From Pseudomonadota bacterium (GTDB taxonomy: Bacteria; Pseudomonadota; Alphaproteobacteria; Rhizobiales; Methylopilaceae), in contig JAEWEX010000528.1 in NCBI GenBank assembly GCA_023389135.1, positions 1-5,178 on the forward strand: DNA of 5,178 nt, read 5' to 3'. Both the position numbers and the translations under genes were made by a program. Within the stretch, counting starts at the first letter, position 1. Each line of letters starts with the position of its first letter. The notes beneath the pieces were generated by a model. The model was not told the origin of the DNA. It worked only from the letters and a program-made list of their open reading frames with translations, and ran no database searches. Shown here one piece after another: positions 1-4,918 of the stretch.

Positions 1-409
1 TGCGCCCTCCGTGGTGCCGGCGCGCGTGGATTTCTCGATCGATCTGCGCCACCCCGACGCCGGCGAGTTGACCCGCCTCGGCGACATGGTCGCTCCGGTC
101 GCGGCCGCCCATGCCGGCCCCTGCGCCGTACGGGTGCGTCAGCTCCTGCACGACGCTCCGCTGGCCTTCCCGGACGACATGCGCCGCACGCTGGCCGCAG
201 CGGCGGCCGCGACCGGCGTGCCGTCCATGGAAATCGCCTCCGGCGCGGGACATGACGCGCGCCACCTGTCGGGGCTGTGCCCGACGGGGATGCTGTTCAT
301 CCCCTGCCGCGGCGGCGTCAGCCACCACCCGTCGGAAAGCATCGAGCCGGAGCACGCCACCGCCGGCGCCCGCGTGCTCGCCGCAGCGGTCGAGGCTCTG
401 GCGGGCTGA
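1..409 (+). CDS. M20-family amidohydrolase, N-carbamoyl-L-amino-acid hydrolase/allantoate amidohydrolase type (C-terminal part; 5' end outside window)
   Basis: Only the last ~136 residues are present; the frame is open from base 2 and stops with TGA at 407-409. The fragment opens with a strand resembling the family's VDFSIDLR segment, the end of the lid/dimerisation domain. It continues into the catalytic domain with SGAGHDA (about 239-259) and then MLFIPCRGGVSHHPSE (about 290-337). In the hydantoinase/carbamoylase group of M20 peptidases the His of the SHxPxE segment is a metal ligand and GAGHDA lies by the active site, so the visible part looks intact. Members hydrolyse N-carbamoyl amino acids, allantoate or related ureido/amide substrates in the cytoplasm; which one cannot be told here. 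The gene converges on the GntR gene with one base between the stop codons, so it probably belongs to a different transcription unit coming from the left. No terminator hairpin is visible between them. Confidence 0.88.
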   Translation, partial: APSVVPARVDFSIDLRHPDAGELTRLGDMVAPVAAAHAGPCAVRVRQLLHDAPLAFPDDMRRTLAAAAAATGVPSMEIASGAGHDARHLSGLCPTGMLFIPCRGGVSHHPSESIEPEHATAGARVLAAAVEALAG

Positions 410-410
410 G

Positions 411-1166
411 CTAGGGCGCGCCCAGCCGCGCGAAAACGCCCTGGCTGCCGGACTGCTCGTCCATATGGGCCAGAAGCCGGCGGCAGGCGCCCTGGATGTG
501 GGTGGCGAGGATGTGTTCGGCCTCATCGTGGCGCCCGTCCCTGAGCGCATCCATCAATTCCAGGTGCTCCCGGTAGGCCTCCACCCCCCGCACCACGCGG
601 TATCCGTCGATGCGGATCTTCAGGATCAGCCGCTCGAACGCCGCGGCAAGCGACTTCTGAAGAAGATGGTTGCCGGCGAATGACGCCAGCATCATGTGGA
701 AATCCCGGTCCACCACCATGCGCTCGCGGGTGGAGTCGGGGTTGAGCAGGTCGTCGTAGCGCGCATTGAGCCGGTCGAGCTTTCTAAGCTGCGCCGGCTT
801 GAGCCCCGCGGCCGTCGACCGCCTCAGCGCATAGAGTTCCAGGGCCTCGCGCAGCTCGTAGAGTTCGCGCGCCTCTTCGGCATCGATCTCCGCCACGAAG
901 AAGCCGCGCCGCGGCAGCCGCAGCACGAAGCCTTCCTGGTTCAGCCGCTCCAGCGCCTCGCGCACCGGTGTGCGCGACACGCCCAGCACCTCGGCCAGTT
1001 CCTCATGGGTCAGCTTGCGGCCGGGGCGCAGCTCGTTGTTGAGGATGCCGGCCTTGATCGCCTCGTAGACGGTCCGGTTCATCGACCCGTCGCGGGTTGG
1101 CCGCGCCGGTCTGTCCTCGGCGGGGGGCGTCGCCTGGTTCTCCGTCTTGCTCATTCGGGTCGGCAT
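411..1166 (-). CDS. GntR-family transcriptional regulator, FCD subfamily
   Basis: About 251 residues from the ATG at 1166. After a Pro/Ala/Arg-rich disordered-looking leader comes a GntR winged helix-turn-helix (about residues 30-92). It includes the hallmark stretches ILNNELRPGRKL and LAEVLGVSRTPVREALERL, then a wing (LRLPRRGFFV). The C-terminal all-helical FCD ligand-binding domain (about 95-235) keeps the expected metal-ligand pattern: Asp and His four apart in VDRDFH (about D153, H157), His in REHLELMDAL (about H201) and His in ATHI (about H223). This type usually binds a carboxylic acid effector via the metal and is released from DNA. The start is uncertain. An AGGAGG lies only 2 nt before the ATG at 1166 and 14 nt before the ATG at 1154, and a longer frame begins at 1202 without a Shine-Dalgarno; the HTH is unaffected by the choice. 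It is divergent from the TRAP gene, with an operator-like repeat between, so it probably regulates itself, the TRAP gene and the CoA-transferase/lyase divergon. Confidence 0.93.
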   Translation of the reverse strand: MPTRMSKTENQATPPAEDRPARPTRDGSMNRTVYEAIKAGILNNELRPGRKLTHEELAEVLGVSRTPVREALERLNQEGFVLRLPRRGFFVAEIDAEEARELYELREALELYALRRSTAAGLKPAQLRKLDRLNARYDDLLNPDSTRERMVVDRDFHMMLASFAGNHLLQKSLAAAFERLILKIRIDGYRVVRGVEAYREHLELMDALRDGRHDEAEHILATHIQGACRRLLAHMDEQSGSQGVFARLGAP

Positions 1167-1168
1167 CG

Positions 1169-1174
1169 CCTCCT
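1169..1174 (-). promoter_or_regulatory. Shine-Dalgarno AGGAGG of the GntR gene
   Basis: On the minus strand AGGAGG is followed by CG and then ATG (1166), with a second in-frame ATG at 1154. Spacing is too short for the first (2 nt) and long for the second (14 nt), so this site argues against the upstream start at 1202 but does not settle which of the two downstream ATGs is used. Confidence 0.55.
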
Positions 1175-1242
1175 GGCCGCGGCGGACGCCCGGCGCTGGC
1201 ATCCAATTTGACGGCTTAGCGCATTCAGTTCTACCTTCATTT

Positions 1243-1267
1243 CTGGATGAAATTTAGGATACAAAAA
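1243..1267. promoter_or_regulatory. Operator-like element A in the GntR/TRAP divergent region
   Basis: An AT-rich island in otherwise GC-rich DNA. TGGATGAAATTTAG (1244-1257) is identical to element B at 3549-3562, and 21 of 23 bp match over 1244-1266. The right part, ATTTAGGATACAAAAA (1252-1267), is a quasi-palindrome centred on AT (1259-1260), the short-armed AT-centred form common for GntR/FCD operators. It ends 12 bp before the TRAP start codon and touches the Shine-Dalgarno region, a position suited to repression. TAGGAT (1255-1260) or TACAAA (1260-1265) could serve as a -10, but no convincing -35 partner is visible. Binding by the neighbouring GntR protein is inferred from position and recurrence. 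Confidence 0.7.
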
Positions 1268-1279
1268 TAGGGAGGTCCA

Positions 1280-2299
1280 ATGCTCGCTTCCGTTCGGGCC
1301 GTCATCGCCGCCGCCGTGCTGGCAGCCACCGCCGCTCCGTCCCTGGCCCAGGAGCTCACGCTGCGCGTCGCCGACTTCTATCCGGTCGGCCACAAGACGC
1401 CGGAATACGCCACCAAGTTCTGGATGGAGGAGGTCACGCGCCTCACCGGCGGGAAGGTCAAGTTCGAGTACTACCCCGCCGAGCAGCTCGGGAAGGCCAA
1501 GGACCTGATGTCGCTGGCGGTGTCCGGCGTGACCGATGTCGCCGGCTTCGGCACCTCGTATGTCTCCGAGAAGATGCCGCTGTCGGCGGTGGCGGAGCTG
1601 CCGGGCGGCGCCTCCACCTCCTGCGGCGGCACGCTGGCCTACTGGAAGCTCGCGACCTCCGGACCCCTGCATGATGCGGAGTACGCCCCGAACGGCGTCC
1701 GCCTCCTGTTCGTGGTCGTCAACCCGCCGTTCCAGCTCTACCTGACGCGCGACAGCCTCGCCTCCGCGGCCGACATCGCGGGCCTGAAGATCAGGACCAC
1801 CGGCGGCGCGCAGGACGCCACCATACGCCAGCTCAAGGGGGTGCCGGTGCGCATGGCCGGGCCGGAGATCTACGAGGCGCTGTCGCGCGGCACCATGGAC
1901 GGTATCCTGTTCCCGGTGACGAGCCTGTTCTCCTACGAGCTGCAGAAGCTCGTGAAGGTCGGCACCTTCGACCAGAACTTCGGCAGCGGCGTGCTGCCCT
2001 ACGCCATCAGCGAGACCCGCTGGCAATCGCTGCCGGAGGATGTGCGCAAGGCCATGCTGGAGGCGGGTGAGGCGGCGACCAGACGCGCCTGCGGGCTGAT
2101 CGACAAGGATGCCGAGCCCGTCATGGCAAAGCTGAAGGAAGCCGGCGTCAACCTCGTCAGTCTCGGCGCAGAGGCCGAGGCCGAGATCCAGAAGGAACTC
2201 GCCGTCGTCTCCGGCGAATGGGCGGCCAACCTCGACAAGGCCGGCAAGCCCGGAACCCCGATCCTGGAGGCGTTCAGGCAGGCTCTGGCCGGGCAGTAG
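1280..2299 (+). CDS. TRAP transporter substrate-binding protein, DctP family
   Basis: This is a 339-residue periplasmic binding protein, a normal length for the DctP family (PF03480 type). It starts at ATG with AGGGAGG four bases upstream. Residues 1-23 form a Sec signal peptide: Arg near the N-terminus, an Ala/Val/Leu core, and a likely signal peptidase cut after SLA before QELTLRVAD. Mature-protein landmarks are EQLGKAKDLMSLAVSGVTD (about 68-86), LKIRTTGG with the conserved substrate-carboxylate-binding Arg at about 172, and EIYEALSRGTMDG (about 196-208), the family's signature near the hinge. TRAP binding proteins deliver organic acids, often dicarboxylates or hydroxy/keto acids, to a DctQ/DctM membrane pair driven by an ion gradient. 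No DctQ or DctM gene follows directly: the next gene converges on the opposite strand and overlaps this one by 26 bp. Its start lies just downstream of operator-like element A, so regulation by the adjacent GntR protein is likely. A close paralogue begins at 4919. Confidence 0.95.
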   Translation: MLASVRAVIAAAVLAATAAPSLAQELTLRVADFYPVGHKTPEYATKFWMEEVTRLTGGKVKFEYYPAEQLGKAKDLMSLAVSGVTDVAGFGTSYVSEKMPLSAVAELPGGASTSCGGTLAYWKLATSGPLHDAEYAPNGVRLLFVVVNPPFQLYLTRDSLASAADIAGLKIRTTGGAQDATIRQLKGVPVRMAGPEIYEALSRGTMDGILFPVTSLFSYELQKLVKVGTFDQNFGSGVLPYAISETRWQSLPEDVRKAMLEAGEAATRRACGLIDKDAEPVMAKLKEAGVNLVSLGAEAEAEIQKELAVVSGEWAANLDKAGKPGTPILEAFRQALAGQ

Positions 2300-3494
2300 G
2301 CTCCGGCAGGACGGTGACGCCGTCCGCCGCCAGCGCCTCGATCTCGGCGCGCGTGAAGCCGGCCTCGGCAAGAATGCCGGGGCCGTGCTCGCCCAGCCGC
2401 GGCGCGAGCCGGGTGACTTCCGGCGCAGTGCGCGACCACCGCGATGGCACGCGCATGCTCCTGATCGCCCCCTCGGACGGGTGCTCCACCACCTCGAAGA
2501 AGCCGGTGTCCGCCAGGTGCGGGTCCGCGATCAGGCTGTCGAGGTCGTGCAGCGGCCCGGCCGGAATGTCGGCCTCGCCGAGCGCGGCGAGCCAGTCGCC
2601 GGTCGTGCGCTCCAGCATGGCGGCGGCGAGCAGTCCATAGAGTTCGTCGATGTGCTGGTTGCGGCGGCGCATGTCCGCAAAGCGCGGGTCGGCGGCGAGG
2701 TCGTCGCGGCCGATCAGCGCGAAGAAGGACAGCCAGTGCCGGTCCGTATAGGTCAGCACGCAGATCCAGCCGTCCCTGGTGCGGTAGGGCCGGCGGTCCG
2801 GCGACATCAGCCGGTTGTAGCCCGCCGGGCCGAGCGGCGGCTCGAAGGTGCGGCCGAACATGTGGTCGCCCAGCACCACCTGCGTCATGGTCTCGAACAT
2901 CGGCACCTCGACCGCCTGTCCCTCGCCGCTGGCGGCGCGCCAGACCAGCGCCGCGCTGACCGCAAGCGCCGCGTTGAGGCCGGCGACGCGGTCGACCACG
3001 GGGGTCGGCACGTAGCGCGGCTCGCCGGTCGCGCCCGCATGCAGCGAGGGCAGGGCGGACAGACCCTGAACCAGGTCGTCATAGGCCGGCTGCCCGGCAT
3101 AGCGGCCGCCCTCGCCGAAGCCCGTCAGGCTGCAATAGACGATCCCCGGGTTTTCAGCCCGCACCTCGTCGTAGCCGAGGCCGAGCCGCGCCATGGCCTG
3201 CGGACGGACGTTGTGGACGAACACGTCGGCGGTGCGGGCGAGCCTGAGCAGCGCGTCGCGCCCGCGCGCCGTCTTCAGGTCCAGCACCAGCGAGCGCTTG
3301 CTGCGGTTGAGCTGGATGAAGTTGGAGCCCATGCCGGGCGAGCGGCAGGGGCCGATCCCGCGCGTGGTGTCGCCGGCGGTCGGCTCCACCTTGATCACGT
3401 CCGCCCCCAGGTCCCCCATGATCTGGGTGGCGAAGGGGCCCATCAGCACCGAGGTCAGATCGAGCACCCTCACGCCCGTCAGCGGACCAGCCAT
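2274..3494 (-). CDS. CaiB/BaiF family (type III) CoA-transferase
   Basis: This is a 406-residue protein, typical for the family, which moves CoA from one acyl-CoA to a free carboxylic acid through an aspartyl-CoA thioester. The N-terminus has the canonical order LTGVRVLDLTSVLMGPFATQ, then GDLGADVIKVE (about 27-37), LNRSKRSLVLDLK (about 62-74), ADVFVHNVRP and CSLTGFG. The catalytic Asp is expected at D139 within AYDDLVQG, matching the family's YDxxxQ pattern. The start chosen is ATG 3494, preceded by AGGAG at 9 nt. The frame is open further upstream to a TTG inside operator-like element B, but that lacks a ribosome site and would add an unrelated 25-residue leader. The gene is divergent from the CitE-like lyase and converges on the TRAP gene with a 26-bp overlap. 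The context suggests it activates the acid imported by the TRAP system, with the lyase acting next. The acid and the CoA donor (succinyl-CoA or acetyl-CoA are usual) are not determinable from sequence. Confidence 0.95.
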   Translation of the reverse strand: MAGPLTGVRVLDLTSVLMGPFATQIMGDLGADVIKVEPTAGDTTRGIGPCRSPGMGSNFIQLNRSKRSLVLDLKTARGRDALLRLARTADVFVHNVRPQAMARLGLGYDEVRAENPGIVYCSLTGFGEGGRYAGQPAYDDLVQGLSALPSLHAGATGEPRYVPTPVVDRVAGLNAALAVSAALVWRAASGEGQAVEVPMFETMTQVVLGDHMFGRTFEPPLGPAGYNRLMSPDRRPYRTRDGWICVLTYTDRHWLSFFALIGRDDLAADPRFADMRRRNQHIDELYGLLAAAMLERTTGDWLAALGEADIPAGPLHDLDSLIADPHLADTGFFEVVEHPSEGAIRSMRVPSRWSRTAPEVTRLAPRLGEHGPGILAEAGFTRAEIEALAADGVTVLPEPTARPEPA

Positions 3495-3503
3495 TCCGTA
3501 TTT

Positions 3504-3508
3504 CTCCT
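3504..3508 (-). promoter_or_regulatory. Shine-Dalgarno AGGAG of the CoA-transferase gene
   Basis: Minus-strand AGGAG lies 9 nt before the ATG at 3494. It fixes the start at the residue where CaiB homology begins (MAGPLTGVRVLDL) and rules out the longer open frame. Confidence 0.8.
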
Positions 3509-3540
3509 TGCATGCGGCCTTGACGGCCATGCCGACAGGC

Positions 3541-3574
3541 TCCAAAGTTGGATGAAATTTAGCATCCAAAATAT
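3541..3574. promoter_or_regulatory. Operator-like element B in the CoA-transferase/lyase divergent region
   Basis: The core is a perfect 7-bp inverted repeat, TTGGATG (3548-3554) and CATCCAA (3563-3569), separated by AAATTTAG. A further inverted half, TCCAA at 3541-3545, faces TTGGA at 3548-3552 across two bases. The inner stretch ATTTAGCATCCAAAAT (3557-3572) is itself a quasi-palindrome (12 of 16 positions symmetric) centred on AT. It shares 21 of 23 bp with element A. It lies about 15 bp from the lyase TTG start and about 50 bp from the CoA-transferase start, so one protein bound here could control both directions. Binding by the GntR protein encoded at 411-1166 is inferred. Confidence 0.75.
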
Positions 3575-3575
3575 C

Positions 3576-3580
3576 GGGAG
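3576..3580 (+). promoter_or_regulatory. Shine-Dalgarno GGGAG of the lyase gene, supporting a TTG start
   Basis: GGGAG is 6 nt before TTG at 3587, good spacing; the alternative GTG at 3593 would be 12 nt away. The TTG also gives the residues (MEVIRSWLIAPANRP) that align with the usual N-terminus of CitE-type lyases. Confidence 0.7.
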
Positions 3581-3586
3581 TCGACG

Positions 3587-4462
3587 TTGGAAGTGATCAG
3601 GAGCTGGCTCATCGCACCGGCCAACCGCCCGGATTTCCTGGCGAAGTTTCCGCGCATCGGCGCCGACTGCTCCGTGATCGACCTCGAGGACGGCACGCCC
3701 GACAGCGAGAAGGCGGCGGCCCGTGCAGCGCTTCCCGAGCGGGTGAAGGAGCTCCGTGCGGCCGGGCTTAAGTCCGGCATTCACGTCCGGACCAACCATC
3801 CGCGTCACCCCGACATCGGCCGCGACCTGGATGCGGCCATCGCGGCGGATGTGGACGGTGTCTCCATCCCCAAGCTCGGCACCGTCGCGGAACTGCGCAT
3901 GGTGGCGGAGCGTCTGGAGGCGGCCGAAAAGGCCGGCGGCCGGCGCATGACCGTCATCGGCGGCATCGAGTCGGCGCTCGGCGTCATCAACGTCACCGAG
4001 ATCGCGTTCTCCGAGCCGCGCCTGATCGGGCTCTACTTCGGCGGCGAGGATTTCGCGACCGATCTCCTCGGCGCCCGCCGCACCCATCACAACACCGAGG
4101 TGCTCTACGCGCGCTCGCGCATCGTGCTGGCGGCCAAGGCGGCGCGCCTGTGCGCCATCGACCAGGGTGTGCTGGAGATCCGCGACGACCAGCGCTTTCG
4201 CGACGACAGCGAGCAGGCGCGCGACCTGGGCTATGACGGCAAGGTCTGCCTCAACCCCCGCCAGGTCCAGCTCGCCAACGAGCTGTTCAGCCCTTCGGAC
4301 GAGGAGGTCGCCTTCAGCCGCCGCCTGGTCGCGGCCTCCGAGAAGGCCGAGCGCGAGGGCATCGGCACCATCGATTTCGAGGGCCGCATGATCGACGGGC
4401 CGCTGCTGAAGCGCTGCCAGCACGTCATCGCCATGGCCGACCGCTGGAGGGCCGCATCGTGA
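3587..4462 (+). CDS. CitE-like acyl-CoA lyase, HpcH/HpaI aldolase/citrate lyase superfamily
   Basis: This 291-residue TIM-barrel protein is full length for the family. Enzymes of this group are Mg-dependent C-C lyases that cleave beta-hydroxyacyl-CoA compounds such as malyl-CoA or citramalyl-CoA into an acyl-CoA and a 2-oxoacid. Landmarks in order: RSWLIAPANRPDFL (5-18), the end of strand 1; VIDLEDGTPDSEKAAAR (30-46); HVRTN with the conserved Arg at 68; SIPKLGT (93-99); GGIESALGVINVTEIA with the metal-ligand Glu at about 128; FGGEDFATDLGA with the metal-ligand Asp at about 155; YARSRIVLAAKAA; and DLGYDGKVCLNPRQV (212-226), where Asn222 occupies a place usually held by His in IHPxQ. The C-terminus (EGRMIDGPLLKRC) is also typical. 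The start is TTG with GGGAG 6 nt upstream. The stop overlaps the start of the next gene by 4 bp (GTGA). With the divergent CoA-transferase it forms a plausible activate-then-cleave pair. The protein-level identity with characterised citramalyl-CoA or malyl-CoA lyases cannot be judged here. Confidence 0.93.
   Translation: MEVIRSWLIAPANRPDFLAKFPRIGADCSVIDLEDGTPDSEKAAARAALPERVKELRAAGLKSGIHVRTNHPRHPDIGRDLDAAIAADVDGVSIPKLGTVAELRMVAERLEAAEKAGGRRMTVIGGIESALGVINVTEIAFSEPRLIGLYFGGEDFATDLLGARRTHHNTEVLYARSRIVLAAKAARLCAIDQGVLEIRDDQRFRDDSEQARDLGYDGKVCLNPRQVQLANELFSPSDEEVAFSRRLVAASEKAEREGIGTIDFEGRMIDGPLLKRCQHVIAMADRWRAAS
4446..4450 (+). promoter_or_regulatory. Shine-Dalgarno GGAGG inside the lyase gene for the CMD-like gene
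   Basis: GGAGG lies 8 nt before the GTG at 4459, within the last codons of the lyase. Together with the 4-bp stop/start overlap this indicates translational coupling of the two genes. Confidence 0.7.
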
Positions 4463-4860
4463 ACGAGTCTCTGAAAGAGGAAGTCGCCCGCGCCGAGGAG
4501 CATTTCCGCTCGGTGCTCGGCACGCTGCCCGAGCCGATCCGCGCCATGTCGGAATACGCGCCCGAGGCGCTGGTCGCCTACATGAAGTTCAAGGACTACC
4601 TCTACAAGCCGGACGGCGAGGGCGCCCTCGACCTCAAGACCAAGGAACTGATCTACGTGGTGCTGGACACCGCCACCGGCAACCTCGCCGGCGCCAACAA
4701 CCATCTGGCCGCGGCCGTGGACCAGGGGCTGACCGTGCCGGAACTGGCAGAGGCGCTCATCCAGGTGATGAATGTCTGCGGCATCACCACCTGGGGCCAG
4801 ACCGGCTACAAGGTGCTCGACCACGCGAAGGAACTGACCGCCGCCAAGGCGCGCGGCTGA
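4459..4860 (+). CDS. Carboxymuconolactone decarboxylase (CMD)-family small protein without the CXXC pair
   Basis: This is a 133-residue, all-helical CMD/AhpD-fold protein. Recognisable family features are the helix LKTKELIYVVLDTATGN (about 59-75), then NNHLAAAVDQGLTVPELAEALIQV (about 80-103), which match the usual pattern of a Glu-containing helix, a redox/active-site turn, His, and the G-x-T-x-x-E-L-x-E helix. In AhpD-type alkylhydroperoxidases two Cys precede the conserved His by seven and four positions. Here those places are Asn75 and Gly78, while the equivalent Glu (E63) and His (H82) remain. A disulfide peroxidase role is therefore unlikely, and an acid-base role with E63/H82 is possible. 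The only Cys is at about 107. The start is GTG, overlapping the lyase stop by 4 bp with GGAGG 8 nt upstream, so the two proteins are made together and probably share a substrate or pathway. The specific function is unknown. Confidence 0.88.
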   Translation: MNESLKEEVARAEEHFRSVLGTLPEPIRAMSEYAPEALVAYMKFKDYLYKPDGEGALDLKTKELIYVVLDTATGNLAGANNHLAAAVDQGLTVPELAEALIQVMNVCGITTWGQTGYKVLDHAKELTAAKARG

Positions 4861-4904
4861 ACGACGGCGAGGGCCCGCGAGAGGCCGGCCGCCTGAAGCA
4901 ACCC

Positions 4905-4912
4905 GGGAGGAG
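4905..4912 (+). promoter_or_regulatory. Shine-Dalgarno GGGAGGAG of the second TRAP binding-protein gene
   Basis: A near-perfect ribosome site lies 6 nt before ATG 4919. The 58-bp spacer after the CMD-like gene (4861-4918) holds GC-rich self-complementary bits (GGGCCC at 4871, GGCCGGCC at 4883) but no T-run, and no copy of the operator-like element. The gene is therefore probably co-transcribed with the lyase and CMD genes. Confidence 0.7.
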
Positions 4913-4918
4913 TTTTCC

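Noticed and set aside
1167..1202. Longer GntR start at ATG 1202
   Set aside because: No Shine-Dalgarno precedes it, whereas AGGAGG lies between it and the two downstream ATGs.
1203..1279. Specific sigma-70 promoter assignments in the two divergent gaps
   Set aside because: Several -10-like hexamers occur (TAGGAT, TACAAA, TAGCAT) but none has a good -35 at proper spacing. The operator-like AT-rich sequence makes chance matches likely, so no promoter was called.
1151..2371. Long open frame on the minus strand antisense to the first TRAP gene
   Set aside because: It is a by-product of high GC and strong third-position bias. The translation is low-complexity Arg/Gly/Leu/Ala-rich with no family motif, and the plus-strand TRAP gene has a signal peptide, ribosome site and conserved motifs.
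3495..3569. Longer N-terminus of the CoA-transferase starting at a TTG inside element B
   Set aside because: There is no ribosome site there, the extra 25 residues match nothing in the family, and AGGAG is well placed for ATG 3494.
2385..3596. Long open frame on the plus strand antisense to the CoA-transferase
   Set aside because: The composition is typical of a GC-rich shadow frame (Arg/Val/Gly/His-rich, no domain), and the CaiB protein on the other strand is unmistakable.
4861..4918. Possible terminator between the CMD-like gene and the second TRAP gene
   Set aside because: GGGCCC and GGCCGGCC are self-complementary but too short for a hairpin with a loop, and no T-tract follows. The following gene is on the same strand with a close ribosome site.
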